DNA of 64,000 nt from Paenibacillus rhizophilus (GCF_003854965.1 NZ_RQPI01000017.1:36645-100644), one strand, 5' to 3'; numbered from the stretch's first letter, positions 34,035-42,595 are shown. The notes: a model not told the origin generated them from the letters alone. Program-made: numbers and translations.

Positions 34035-34676
34035 TTAGGCAATAGCCATTCCCAGCAGGCCGAGGGATGCCGAAACCAACACAAAATTCCCCAATCGGAT
34101 TCCGCCGAAGTTGGACGAGATTAGCGAGGCGACCAGCACCCCGCTGACTATGGTGGTCGGCACTGATTTTTTGCGCATTCCTATATATATAGGGATCAGG
34201 CTTATACCCGCAGCGTATACGGCGCCGGCAACGGTCTTGATCAACACCGAAATCAGCAGGTCGGCAGTGATATCGCCGGGAATTGCATTTGTGAAGCTGT
34301 TAATGCCGACCATGACGGCCCCCAGTACTGCAACCGAAACCACAATATTAATCAAGGCAAACAAAAACACGATGATTATTTTCGCATACATCAGCTTTAT
34401 ACGCGAAATAGGGTATGTAAACAGCAGTGTAATCGTATTATTTTTATATTCGTCAATAACCAATTTGCTGATCAGGACGGAAGCATAGATAATAAATGAA
34501 GCCCTTATAAAAATATTTAACGCTTCAAAAACTTCGGGATAGGTTTCAATTTCGCTTTGGTCAAAGAAAACCACCAGAATCATGAAGGCGAGAATAGCCG
34601 CGTTAGTGATAAGTATGCCTTTCCGCATCCCTGCCAGATTAAGCTTACGGATCTCCAGAGAAATAAGCTTATGCAA
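34035..34676 (-). CDS. ABC-2 type permease, bacitracin/lantibiotic-export type
   Basis: A protein of about 213 residues with six hydrophobic segments, beginning HKLISLEIRKLNLAGMRKG after a TTG start. Its length and N-terminus resemble BcrB/LanF-type permeases that act with a BcrA-type ATPase in self-resistance to peptide antibiotics. The TTG at 34676 follows GGTGAGGG; an in-frame TTG at 34691 is an alternative. It overlaps the real end of the ATPase gene. The ATPase being frameshifted, the pump may not work. Confidence 0.75.
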   Translation of the reverse strand: MHKLISLEIRKLNLAGMRKGILITNAAILAFMILVVFFDQSEIETYPEVFEALNIFIRASFIIYASVLISKLVIDEYKNNTITLLFTYPISRIKLMYAKIIIVFLFALINIVVSVAVLGAVMVGINSFTNAIPGDITADLLISVLIKTVAGAVYAAGISLIPIYIGMRKKSVPTTIVSGVLVASLISSNFGGIRLGNFVLVSASLGLLGMAIA

Positions 34677-35590
34677 TGCCCTCACCCCCAATCAAACTCA
34701 TGAAATGATCTTCCAGCGTAGATTTGCTTTTACTAATACTCTCTACTTCAACATTCTCCATAACCAGCGCCTTATTTAGTTCATGCTGCGAAACCTCTTC
34801 ATCATAAATCCGGATTGTACAGAAATCCATCATCTTAAAATTGGACAGGTGCAGTCTTTTCCTCCAGCACATAAACCGCTTTGCTGACTGAGCTTGTCAC
34901 GAGCTCGATGTATTCCGGGTTCCGGCTGCGGATGGATTCCATCGCTACCTCTTCAAGCAGTACACCTTCGCGAATGACGCCGATCGTATCGGCGATCTGT
35001 TCGATTTCACCAAGGATATGGCTGGAAATGAGCAGCGTCATTCCGTATTCCCGGCTAAGCATCTGAAACAATTCACGCAGTTCTTTAATGCCGACGGGGT
35101 CTAAACCGTTAATCGGCTCATCCAGGATAAGCAGTTCGGGTTTGGTCATCACAGCCCTGGCAATGCCCAGACGCTGCTTCATACCGAGAGAGAACTCCTT
35201 CACCGGCTTCTTATCGACTCCCGAGATCTTCATCAGTTCCATCACATCGGCAATCGCCTGCTGATTGTAATAGCCCATATATTCACCGTGCAGCAGCAGA
35301 TTTTCCCGGGCGGTCAGCCTGTCATAAAAAACCGGATATTCAATAATGCTGCCCATTCGTTTTAGCATCTCATAAGATCGGCTGGTCATATTTTCACCGA
35401 AAAATTCGATTTCGCCTTCCGTCGGCTTTACCAGATTCGTAATCATTTTCATCACGGTTGTTTTGCCTGCGCCGTTCGGTCCCAGGAATCCGTAGATTTC
35501 ACCCTGTCTAATGGTCATGTTTACGCTGCTTACGCTCTTTTTCCCTCTGTAAACTTTGGTTAAATTCCGTGTCCGGAGAATGATCGCCAT
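34669..35590 (-). pseudogene. BcrA-type ABC ATPase with a frameshift near the C-terminus
   Basis: The intact part (251 codons, stop at 34835) has Walker A GPNGAGKT (about 37-44), signature FSLGMKQR and Walker B LLILDEPINGLDP, a complete ATPase core. After LEEK the frame runs into TAPVQF and stops. In the +1 frame the sequence continues LHLSNFKMMDFCTIRIYDEE and ends with TLEDHFMSLIGG, the normal end of this family. One extra A near 34855, beside an A-run, explains it. The core domain could still fold; the C-terminal regulatory part is lost. Confidence 0.85.
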
Positions 35591-35632
35591 TCCCGCTGCC
35601 CCCTTTGGATTTACCTTTTGTTCCTGGTTTTT

Positions 35633-35686
35633 ATTGTACCCGTCGGAATATTCTTTTTTATTAACGTATTCTTACAAAAATCTTAA
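35633..35686 (-). promoter_or_regulatory. Candidate regulated promoter of the ABC genes
   Basis: Minus strand TACAAT (35633-35638) with no good -35. Upstream lie similar elements TTAAGAT (35680-35686) and TAAGAAT (35668-35674) spaced 12 bases, as expected for a direct-repeat site of an OmpR-type regulator. This suits control by the neighbouring two-component pair. Confidence 0.4.
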
Positions 35687-35738
35687 TAAGGAGGTAAGCA
35701 GGCCAAGCGAACGATAATCCCGGAGACCGTCCGCCGGT

Positions 35739-36674
35739 TTAAAAGTTTATCCTGGGGAAGGCTACCGTAAAAGCTGTTCTGACAAAAGGCTTGCTCACCA
35801 GCGAAATCGTTCCGTTCATCTGCTCCGTTAATCTTTTCGTAATCGTCAGTCCGAGGCCGCTTCCCTGGTACACCCGGTTCCGAGAATCCTCAAGCGTGTA
35901 CAGACGCTCGAACACTTTATCCTGATGGTCTGCGGAAATCCCCTTTCCCCGGTCCCAGATTTCAAAGTATACGGTGTTCTTATCATTATAAAGCTTTAAC
36001 CCCAGCACCCCTCCGGAGGCCCCGTACATGATCGCATTCGACAGCAGGTTGGACAGAATCCGGTCCAGAGCTTCATCATTTCCCCTCATGTAACAGGGCT
36101 CATCGGGAATTTCGATTACTACTTCGGTTTCCTTGGCACTTAAGGTATCGTAAAAGGCCAGAATATTTCTGCGGCACACTTCGCCGGCCTCCACCCGTGA
36201 CAGCGGAAGCTCCCGATCGCCCGACTCCAGCTTGGCCAAGTCAAAGAAGGTGTTCATCAGCGTGATCACCTCTCCGGCCTTCCGGTGTATCATCCCCAGC
36301 AGCCGCTCCCGCTCTTCAGCCTCCATATCCCCGTCCTGCAGCAGCGTTTCGATATACCCGAGGACGACGGTTAGCGGATTCTTCAGATCATGCGAAATAT
36401 TCGCCAGCATCTGGCGCATGGATTTCTCCAGTTTATTTCTCCGGGCAATGCCCTCATGGTTGATCTCCAGCAGCCGGTTCATATCGGTCAGCAGTAGCCG
36501 CAGCTCGGGCGAGGTGCTGAACAGCAGCAGCCTTTCCTGTGAATTCCGTGAAATGATGTCGTTCAGTTTTTCATGAATGTATTTTAACTGGCGTGAATCA
36601 TGGCGAGACTTCCGGTACTGCATCACAAGACCCAACAGAAGCAGGCAAATCACAACTCCAAGCGCGGCGGTCAT
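35739..36674 (-). CDS. Sensor histidine kinase, intramembrane-sensing type
   Basis: A 311-residue kinase with a single N-terminal helix (about 2-20), no large extracellular domain, a dimerisation domain with phospho-His in ANISHDLKNPLTVVLGY (about residue 95), and an ATPase domain with SNLLSNA, WDRGKGI and GSGLGLTI. Small sensors like this accompany lantibiotic-type ABC transporters. The ATG overlaps the true stop of the regulator gene. The kinase is intact while its partner is frameshifted. Confidence 0.9.
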   Translation of the reverse strand: MTAALGVVICLLLLGLVMQYRKSRHDSRQLKYIHEKLNDIISRNSQERLLLFSTSPELRLLLTDMNRLLEINHEGIARRNKLEKSMRQMLANISHDLKNPLTVVLGYIETLLQDGDMEAEERERLLGMIHRKAGEVITLMNTFFDLAKLESGDRELPLSRVEAGEVCRRNILAFYDTLSAKETEVVIEIPDEPCYMRGNDEALDRILSNLLSNAIMYGASGGVLGLKLYNDKNTVYFEIWDRGKGISADHQDKVFERLYTLEDSRNRVYQGSGLGLTITKRLTEQMNGTISLVSKPFVRTAFTVAFPRINF

Positions 36675-37392
36675 TATACCGTATCTCCAAGCTTATACCC
36701 GATGCCCCACAGTGTTTTGATATACTCAGGATGGGAGGGATCGTCTTCAATCTTTTCCCGCAGCCTTCTCATATGTACGTTAATTACATTTTCGTCGCCT
36801 AATATTCATCCTCCCATACTATCCCATAAATCTGTGCTTTGGTGAACACCCGGCCCGGATGGGTCATAAACAGCTTCAGGATATGAAATTCCTTGGCCGT
36901 CAGCTTCACCTCTTCCCCATTCTTAATCGCCGAGAAATTTTCAAAATCAACGGTCAACCGGCCCAGGGAAATGCTCCGCTTCGGATTAACGCTCTCCCCG
37001 GATGTGCCGCGGCTCGTAGCATACTCCGCCCGCCGGATGGCCGCCTTCACCCGCGCCGCAAGCTCAATCATGGAAAACGGTTTACTGATATAATCATCCG
37101 CCCCGAAGCCCGGTCCCAGAGCCTTGTCGACATCCGTATCCTTGGCTGATACAATCAACACGGGTACCAGACTGGATTTGCGAATGCTCTGAAGAATATC
37201 CATACCGCTCCGCTCCGGAAGCATCTGGTCAAGCAGAACAAGGTCAAAGGGGCCTTTATGGTGAAAAGCCTGCTCCGCCGCCTCTCCGTCAAAGACGCTC
37301 TCAACTCGGTAGCCCTCTTTCATTAAATACGAGCGGACCATCTCACTGATGGCTTCATCGTCTTCGACCAGCAATATGCGATGCTGCAACAC
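36674..37392 (-). pseudogene. OmpR-type response regulator with a frameshift before the recognition helix
   Basis: Receiver domain is complete (VEDDE, LVLLDQMLPE, IVSAKD, ISKPFS) and the output domain begins normally, but after IVWEDEY the frame hits TAG at 36799. In the next frame it continues GDENVINVHMRRLREKIEDD and ends KTLWGIGYKLGDTV, the standard winged-helix end, with a stop overlapping the kinase ATG. One missing T restores the frame. The product as encoded lacks the DNA-recognition helix. Start is GTG at 37392 or TTG at 37389 after GGGAGGG. Confidence 0.88.
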
Positions 37393-37508
37393 AATTCCCT
37401 CCCGCAATCAATTCCCGTCTAGTCGACGGTTTTCAGGTACGTTCTTTTCCTATTTCAAACTACCAAAATTATTCAGATAAGGGAACTCAAAAACTCACAT
37501 AACAAAAA

Positions 37509-37536
37509 AACCTCCCGCCTATCAAGGCAGAAGGTT
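37509..37536 (-). terminator. Terminator of the second tRNA-Ser
   Basis: Minus strand AACCTTCTGCC-6-GGCGGGAGGTT with wobbles, then TTTTTG, similar to the hairpin behind the other tRNA copy. Confidence 0.8.
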
Positions 37537-37567
37537 CGTTTCATTGATCTATAGTTTTGCGTTTTGG

Positions 37568-37658
37568 TGGCGGAGAAGGTGGGATTCGAACCCACGCACG
37601 CTTTGACACGCCTAGCTGATTTCGAGTCAGCCCCCTTGGGCCTCTTGGGTACCTCTCC
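37568..37658 (-). tRNA. tRNA-Ser (CGA), copy 2
   Basis: 91 nt, CCA encoded, identical over its full length to the copy at 33792-33882. Anticodon CGA. Sequence outside the gene differs except for a similar terminator, so only the tRNA body is duplicated exactly. Confidence 0.95.
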
Positions 37659-37701
37659 GCAGCAAGATTTATTGTAGCATGCCACCAGAAGAATGGCAAG
37701 T

Positions 37702-37914
37702 TTAATTATTTTCCACTGGGTTTTCCGCGGAACGTATAACCTTTTTTAAATTTTTCTCAAATTTGGCCCGGGGAATCAGTACACTATGCTGGCAGCCTGT
37801 ACATTTAATTCGAATATCCATCCCCATACGGATGACTTCCATTTCATTCGTTCCGCACGGATGTGGCTTTTTCATCTGCACGATATCTCCCAGTTGAAAG
37901 CTCTTACGTTCCAT
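37702..37914 (-). CDS. DUF951 family protein (YyzM-like)
   Basis: A 70-residue protein MERKSFQLGDIVQMKKPHPCG... with the family motif KPHPCGTNEMEVIRMGMDIRIKC and a second Cys pair in CTGC, suggesting a small metal- or nucleic-acid-binding beta fold. Function unknown. Its start lies inside the 3' end of mscS by 11 bases, as is common in Bacillales. Confidence 0.88.
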   Translation of the reverse strand: MERKSFQLGDIVQMKKPHPCGTNEMEVIRMGMDIRIKCTGCQHSVLIPRAKFEKNLKKVIRSAENPVENN

Positions 37915-38998
37915 CTGGTTCTTCCCCCTCTTCTTTAACCTTTCCCGCCGCCTGTTCCAGTAGGCCCGTTCTCGCCGTCTGGCGCGCGGTGTGCTGCTTC
38001 GACTTCCGCAAAGACGCTTCCTCGTCGGCTAACGCCTCTGCCTCCGCCTGAGCCTCCGCTTCTGCCTGCGCCTTGGCTTCCGCTTCCGCTTTTGCTTTTT
38101 CAGCCTGTTCGGCATCCTTCAATTCTTGCTGCTCCAGCGCTTTTTTAATATCGCTCTGAATTTGACGTTGTGCGGCTTCCCTTTTATTTGGCAGCGTATT
38201 GGCGGTCACCCGAACGACATACTCGGAAGTGCTCATCGATTGAATGCCCAGAACGTTCGGAAACGCCACGACATTGTTATTGCGTTCTTCAATGCCCTGA
38301 AGCGCCTGGCGGATGAGGCCCAGCGTTTCTTCAAGGCTCCGTTCAATTTTCACTGGAACATCGACAATCGCCAAGGCGTTAGCCATCGAGTAATTCGTCA
38401 CATTCGCTATAGTCCCGTTTGGAATGATATACATTTCGCCGCTGCTGCCAAGGATCTTGGTCGTGCGCAGCCCGATCACTTCCACGGTGCCTTTGAATCC
38501 GCCGGTCGCTATCACATCGCCTACAGCAAATTGATCCTCCAAAATAATGAAGAAGCCGGTGATCACATCTTTGACCAAACTTTGCGCTCCAAAACCGATG
38601 GCCAAACCGAGCACACTCGCGCTTGCCAGCAGCGGACCCAACTCAAAATGGAACTCCGATAATATGATCAGAATCATGATAAAGTTGCAAACGATTGTTA
38701 CTGTGTTCTTCAGCAATTCGCCGACCGTTGAGAAACGCCGCGTGTTCGCGAGCAGCCCCTTGCTGGTCCTGCGTTCCAAAGATCGGTCGATGATCCCGTA
38801 TACCACCCGTATGATAATGCGCGTCAAAATAAATATAAAAATAATGCGCAGCCCCGAAAACAAAACATTGGCCCACATATCGGCATCCGTTACCCAGTTC
38901 CATAGTTTATCTTTAAACTTAACCGCCTGATCCACCGCTTGATCCATAGTCTCTATCGGGGTATCGGCATTCAGCAACCATCCTAATCGATGACTCAT
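37904..38998 (-). CDS. Small-conductance mechanosensitive channel, MscS family
   Basis: A 364-residue channel. Three hydrophobic segments lie within residues 40-150; the pore-lining TM3 is LASASVLGLAIGFGAQSLVKD, followed by the beta domain GFFIILEDQFAVGDVI and the conserved RTTKILGSSGEMYIIPNG. It opens under membrane tension to release solutes during osmotic downshock. The C-terminus (about 300-345) is a Glu/Ala/Lys repeat, AEAEAKAQAEAEAQAEAEAL, likely a long helix. AGGAGAG precedes the ATG. Confidence 0.93.
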   Translation of the reverse strand: MSHRLGWLLNADTPIETMDQAVDQAVKFKDKLWNWVTDADMWANVLFSGLRIIFIFILTRIIIRVVYGIIDRSLERRTSKGLLANTRRFSTVGELLKNTVTIVCNFIMILIILSEFHFELGPLLASASVLGLAIGFGAQSLVKDVITGFFIILEDQFAVGDVIATGGFKGTVEVIGLRTTKILGSSGEMYIIPNGTIANVTNYSMANALAIVDVPVKIERSLEETLGLIRQALQGIEERNNNVVAFPNVLGIQSMSTSEYVVRVTANTLPNKREAAQRQIQSDIKKALEQQELKDAEQAEKAKAEAEAKAQAEAEAQAEAEALADEEASLRKSKQHTARQTARTGLLEQAAGKVKEEGEEPDGT

Positions 38999-39011
38999 AC
39001 TCTCCTCCCCC

Positions 39012-39269
39012 TCACTCTGTAATCAATCGATAACCGCCGGTTTGCTCATTCTTGCCGTAAATCCCGCGAATTTCGATTTTTTGCTCGTCAACGATCTTCT
39101 CTACCTCAATCAGCGCACTTCGAAAAAACTGAATCGACATTGCGCAGCCTGCTGTAATCTCTTTTGGCGTCGGGCATATATCAATTTCGATTTCGGCATA
39201 TTCCAGCAGCATCTCGGCGCGCAGCGCCTGCTGTGTAGAGTCAAACGCGATCAGCAGCTCCTCGTTCAT
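39012..39269 (-). CDS. DUF3343 protein, putative Se/S carrier-like
   Basis: An 85-residue protein with the family pattern FDSTQQALRAE and the single conserved Cys in EITAGCAMSIQF. DUF3343 proteins are proposed sulfur or selenium carriers because they often lie near cysteine desulfurases; one is encoded 1.2 kb away here. It ends 13 bases before mscS starts, so they are probably co-transcribed. Confidence 0.8.
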   Translation of the reverse strand: MNEELLIAFDSTQQALRAEMLLEYAEIEIDICPTPKEITAGCAMSIQFFRSALIEVEKIVDEQKIEIRGIYGKNEQTGGYRLITE

Positions 39270-39315
39270 AGGTCACTCTCCTCTTAGGCTTCAGGTCTCA
39301 TCTCTTCTTCCTGAA

Positions 39316-39345
39316 GTATAAAACCGTCTCTCTATCCATATACTA
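39316..39345 (+). promoter_or_regulatory. Possible forespore promoter of yyaC
   Basis: GTATA (39316-39320), 16 bases, then CATATACTA-like sequence (39337-39345). It resembles sigma-F/sigma-G class promoters loosely; yyaC is forespore-expressed in B. subtilis. Weak match. Confidence 0.3.
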
Positions 39346-39384
39346 GTTAACATCAAATAGAAACGTCCGGGAAAGGAAGATTAT

Positions 39385-39990
39385 ATGTATTATTCCTCTA
39401 ATCCAGTGCCATTGCAAGAGATGTCTTGTTTAAAAATATCACATGCCGACCCTGAAATCTATTCTGCGATCATCCATCGTCTGTTATTCCACTTTTCCCG
39501 CGTACGTCCCGGCTCTCAGATTGTAGTTGTCTGCATTGGAACCGACCGTTCGACCGGCGATGCTTTAGGACCGCTTGTAGGCACAGCCCTGTCGCGCTTT
39601 CACAGTCCGCTGTTTTCCTTGTATGGAACACTCGACAATCCGGTGCATGCGGTTAATCTGGAGGAAACCTTGAACCTCATCGAGGAGCAGTATCATGAAC
39701 CCTATGTGATCGGCATAGATGCCTGTCTCGGACACTCCGCAAGCGTGGGCTCCATCCAGGTCGTTGAAGGCCCTCTGCGCCCCGGAGCTGGCGTAAACAA
39801 ACAATTGCCGCCGGTAGGCGATATCCATTTGACGGGCATCGTTAACGTCGGCGGCTTTATGGAATATTTTGTTTTGCAAAACACACGACTCAGCCTGGTC
39901 ATGCGGTTATCCGAGATTATAGCGTCGAGTCTCTTTTCCGCTCTGAAGCAGTGGCATACTCATTCTAAGTCCGCCGCAGCGCGAGAGTAG
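39385..39990 (+). CDS. yyaC: Spore protease YyaC
   Basis: A 201-residue protein of the YyaC family, related to the germination protease GPR fold. Typical segments are PGSQIVVVCIGTDRSTGDALGPLVG, YGTLDNPVHAVNLE, IGIDACLG and GVNKQLPPVGDIHLTGIVNVGGF. It is made in the forespore and probably acts in spore protein processing; its substrate is not established. AGGAAGA precedes the ATG. Its end overlaps the convergent DUF4446 gene by 26 bases. Confidence 0.93.
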   Translation: MYYSSNPVPLQEMSCLKISHADPEIYSAIIHRLLFHFSRVRPGSQIVVVCIGTDRSTGDALGPLVGTALSRFHSPLFSLYGTLDNPVHAVNLEETLNLIEEQYHEPYVIGIDACLGHSASVGSIQVVEGPLRPGAGVNKQLPPVGDIHLTGIVNVGGFMEYFVLQNTRLSLVMRLSEIIASSLFSALKQWHTHSKSAAARE

Positions 39991-40465
39991 TTACTTCCTT
40001 TTCTTCGGGCGACAACGGATACTGCGATTCGCCTTTCTGAAGCGATTTGGCATAAATATAGGAATTATCCCGGCTGTGCAGGCTGGTGAGAACCATGCCG
40101 TTTCCGTGTTCATCCAGAATGGCCATCGAGAAACTGAGGTCATTCCCCCGCTCTCCAAAAGCATTATATCGTTTCAGGGCCACATGGCCTTGCAATCCTT
40201 GAACTTTGAGCTGCAGCGCTTCTAGTCCGACCTTTTGCGCCTGCTGGACTTCTACCAGCATTTCGTTCTGATTTTTTAAATCGATCAGCAGGCTTTCTAA
40301 ATCTTCGATCCCTGTTCCCGACATCATCGCATCATATTTTCGCCGCACAGACCGCAATTTGCTGCCTTGAATGAGAACAACAATGAGTATGAACAGCAAT
40401 AGAATAGCAAACCCCGGAATCAACCATTGCAGTTGATCGCTTATAAATTGGTTCATTTCTGACAT
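39965..40465 (-). CDS. DUF4446 family membrane protein
   Basis: A 166-residue protein: short outside end, one helix (about 15-33), a coiled-coil stretch (40-90), and a soluble domain with the family pattern VALKRYNAFGERGNDLSFS and LDEHGNGMVLTSLHSRDNS. Function unknown; it regularly neighbours yyaC, the desulfurase and parB in Bacillales. It overlaps yyaC tail-to-tail. Confidence 0.87.
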   Translation of the reverse strand: MSEMNQFISDQLQWLIPGFAILLLFILIVVLIQGSKLRSVRRKYDAMMSGTGIEDLESLLIDLKNQNEMLVEVQQAQKVGLEALQLKVQGLQGHVALKRYNAFGERGNDLSFSMAILDEHGNGMVLTSLHSRDNSYIYAKSLQKGESQYPLSPEEKEVTTLALRRT

Positions 40466-40495
40466 CGATAAGACCGTCCTTTTTCTTTATCTGCT

Positions 40496-41650
40496 TCAAC
40501 GCTTGCTGTAGAGTTCCCTCATTGCATGCAGCATCATACCGACATCCTGTTCTGTTGTATCCACGCCTACACTCGCTCGCACCGCGCCGCTCTCTATCGT
40601 GCCTGCCGATTTATGTGCCAGCGGTGTGCAATGCATCCCGGCTCTTACGGCAATACCGTACTCCCGGTCCAGACGGTGGGCAATTTGTGCCGATTCTTCA
40701 CCTTCAATGACAAACGACAAAAGCCCTGTACGCGGAGCGCCTATGACTGGGCCAAGAAATCTTATTCCAGGAATGCTTTCCATTCCCTCCATTAAGGTTT
40801 GAATCAGATTCCATTCATGCGTGCGTATATAATCCGTACCCAGCGACTTCACTTTTTGAACACCGGCAAGCAGTCCCGCTATCCCTACTGTATTTTGCGT
40901 TCCCGCTTCATATTTGTCAGGCCTTACATTTGGCTGTTCGCTATACTCTGATTGGCTTCCTGTGCCTCCCAACATAAGCGGCTCCAAATCCAGCTCCGGC
41001 GATATATACAATCCTCCAGTCCCCTGCGGTCCAAGAAGACCTTTATGTCCGGGAAAGGCAAGAAGATCGACATTCATCTTCTCTACGTCGATATCCAATG
41101 AACCCGCACTTTGAGCGGCATCCACCAGGAATACGGCCCCATGTTTTTTGGCAATATCTCCTATAGCGCCTATGGGCAGAATGCTCCCCAGCAGATTGGA
41201 ACTGTGGCTGCAAATGACCATCCTGGTATTGTTCTTGAATGTCTCTTCCAATTCCCGTAGATCAAGTTGCCCTTGCAGATCTACTTTTAAATAATCAACT
41301 TCAATTCCTTTCGTCCTCCGCAGATACTCCAATGGACGCCGAACCGAGTTATGTTCTGTCATCGTGGAGATAACATGATCTCCCTGACGAAGTGTCCCTT
41401 GAATGGCCATATTTAGCGACATTGTCGTATTATAAGTAAACGCGATATCCTGAGCATTGGCGACCGCGAATAGTTCAGCCAGCGCTGCCCGCGCACGGAT
41501 CAGCAGCCTTCCCGTACCGATAGCCATCGAGTGATTTCCTCTTCCGGCATTGGCCCCCGCATGCTGCAGAGCATCCATCATTGCCTGCACAACTTCAGGC
41601 GGTTTCGGCCATGAGGTCGCGGCATGATCCAAATAGACAAGCTCCTTCAA
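40496..41650 (-). CDS. Cysteine desulfurase family protein (class V aminotransferase)
   Basis: A 384-residue PLP enzyme. Signatures: YLDHAATSWPKPPEV, EHNSVRRPLEYL, DAAQSAGSLDIDV, the cofactor Lys in FPGHKGLLGPQG, and the C-terminal active loop RAGMHCTPLAH with a candidate catalytic Cys. It resembles the Firmicutes subfamily typified by E. faecalis EF2568 and would release sulfur from cysteine. The TTG at 41650 is used since GGGGG lies seven bases upstream; the frame opens 14 codons earlier without a site. The DUF3343 gene nearby may take the sulfur. Confidence 0.88.
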   Translation of the reverse strand: MKELVYLDHAATSWPKPPEVVQAMMDALQHAGANAGRGNHSMAIGTGRLLIRARAALAELFAVANAQDIAFTYNTTMSLNMAIQGTLRQGDHVISTMTEHNSVRRPLEYLRRTKGIEVDYLKVDLQGQLDLRELEETFKNNTRMVICSHSSNLLGSILPIGAIGDIAKKHGAVFLVDAAQSAGSLDIDVEKMNVDLLAFPGHKGLLGPQGTGGLYISPELDLEPLMLGGTGSQSEYSEQPNVRPDKYEAGTQNTVGIAGLLAGVQKVKSLGTDYIRTHEWNLIQTLMEGMESIPGIRFLGPVIGAPRTGLLSFVIEGEESAQIAHRLDREYGIAVRAGMHCTPLAHKSAGTIESGAVRASVGVDTTEQDVGMMLHAMRELYSKR

Positions 41651-41692
41651 CTTTACGCCCCCTTTTCTCTTAGCATCCGCTTTTTCGTGCAA

Positions 41693-41739
41693 AAAACATA
41701 TCCATTGTTATCCTTTTCGGATAGACCAGGATATGTTTT
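41693..41739 (-). terminator. parB terminator
   Basis: AAAACATATCC-25-GGATATGTTTT with inner TATCC/GGATA stem and T-rich ends, 13 bases after the parB stop. Confidence 0.8.
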
Positions 41740-41752
41740 CCAAGTGTTTAAA

Positions 41753-42595
41753 TTAATTTCCGAGCAGTTCCAAGAGACGTTCCAAATCCTGAGCACTGTA
41801 ATAGTTTAACTCGATTTTACCTTTATCTTTCCCCTGTTTAATCTTTACTGTTGTTTTAAACCGCTCTCGCAAGACTTCTTCCACATTATCGATGTAAGGA
41901 TCGCGTTTAACGGTTTTGGCCTTCACGCCCCCGGCCGGTTTACGATCCAAATTTTTCACCGTTTCTTCCAGCTCTCTTACACTCCACTGTTGATCTACGC
42001 ATTGCTGGGCAAGCTGCTTAATCAGTTCCGGCTCTTTTAAACCAACAATTGTACGCGCATGTCCCATTGAAATTGTTCCACGTGAAACAAAATCCTTCAC
42101 TTCTTCTGGAAGCGTCAGCAGCCGCAAAAAGTTCGCAATATGGGAACGTGATTTTCCGACCTTTAGAGAAAGCTCTTCTTGTGTGAGTGAGAACTGATCC
42201 ATCAGGCCTTGATAAGCTACGGCCACTTCCATGGCATTCAAATTTTCACGCTGGAGATTTTCAATCAGAGCAATTTCCATAACCTGCTGGTCGCTGAAGC
42301 TGCGAACCACTGCCGGTATCGTCGCTTTACCGCAGTATTGTGAGGCGCGGAATCTGCGTTCACCGGCAATGATTTCATACCCTTTAACGACACTGCGCAC
42401 AATAATCGGCTGAATAACTCCATGCTGACGAATGGATTCGGCCAACTCCTGAATGCTCTCTTCATTAAAATCTTTACGAGGCTGGTAAGGATTGGCACGC
42501 AGCTGAGAAAGAGGGATTTCTACTACTTTATCGTCTTCGTTAATGGACAAGGAAGGGATTAAGGCATCCAATCCTTTTCCCAAACGCTTACTCAT
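41753..42595 (-). CDS. parB: Chromosome partitioning protein ParB (Spo0J)
   Basis: A 280-residue CTP-dependent clamp. It begins MSKRLGKGLDALIPSL, has the CTP-binding GERRFRA, a helix-turn-helix (LTQEELSLKVGKSRSHIANFL) that reads parS, and a C-terminal dimerisation domain ending RLLELLGN. It loads and spreads from parS, recruits condensin and stimulates ParA. ATG at 42595 overlaps the parA stop by eight bases; the frame open to 42691 lies within parA and is ignored. A parS site is inside this gene. Confidence 0.97.
   Translation of the reverse strand: MSKRLGKGLDALIPSLSINEDDKVVEIPLSQLRANPYQPRKDFNEESIQELAESIRQHGVIQPIIVRSVVKGYEIIAGERRFRASQYCGKATIPAVVRSFSDQQVMEIALIENLQRENLNAMEVAVAYQGLMDQFSLTQEELSLKVGKSRSHIANFLRLLTLPEEVKDFVSRGTISMGHARTIVGLKEPELIKQLAQQCVDQQWSVRELEETVKNLDRKPAGGVKAKTVKRDPYIDNVEEVLRERFKTTVKIKQGKDKGKIELNYYSAQDLERLLELLGN
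42074..42089. other. parS site within parB
   Basis: TGTTCCACGTGAAACA, one base from a perfect palindrome and the same variant known inside B. subtilis spo0J. Confidence 0.93.

Noticed and set aside
34669..34872. Separate small gene of 67 residues after the ATPase
   Set aside because: It is the frameshifted C-terminus of the ATPase, with no initiation signal of its own.
37473..37685. ORF over the second tRNA-Ser
   Set aside because: Translation of the tRNA and its terminator; the same false frame occurs at the first copy.
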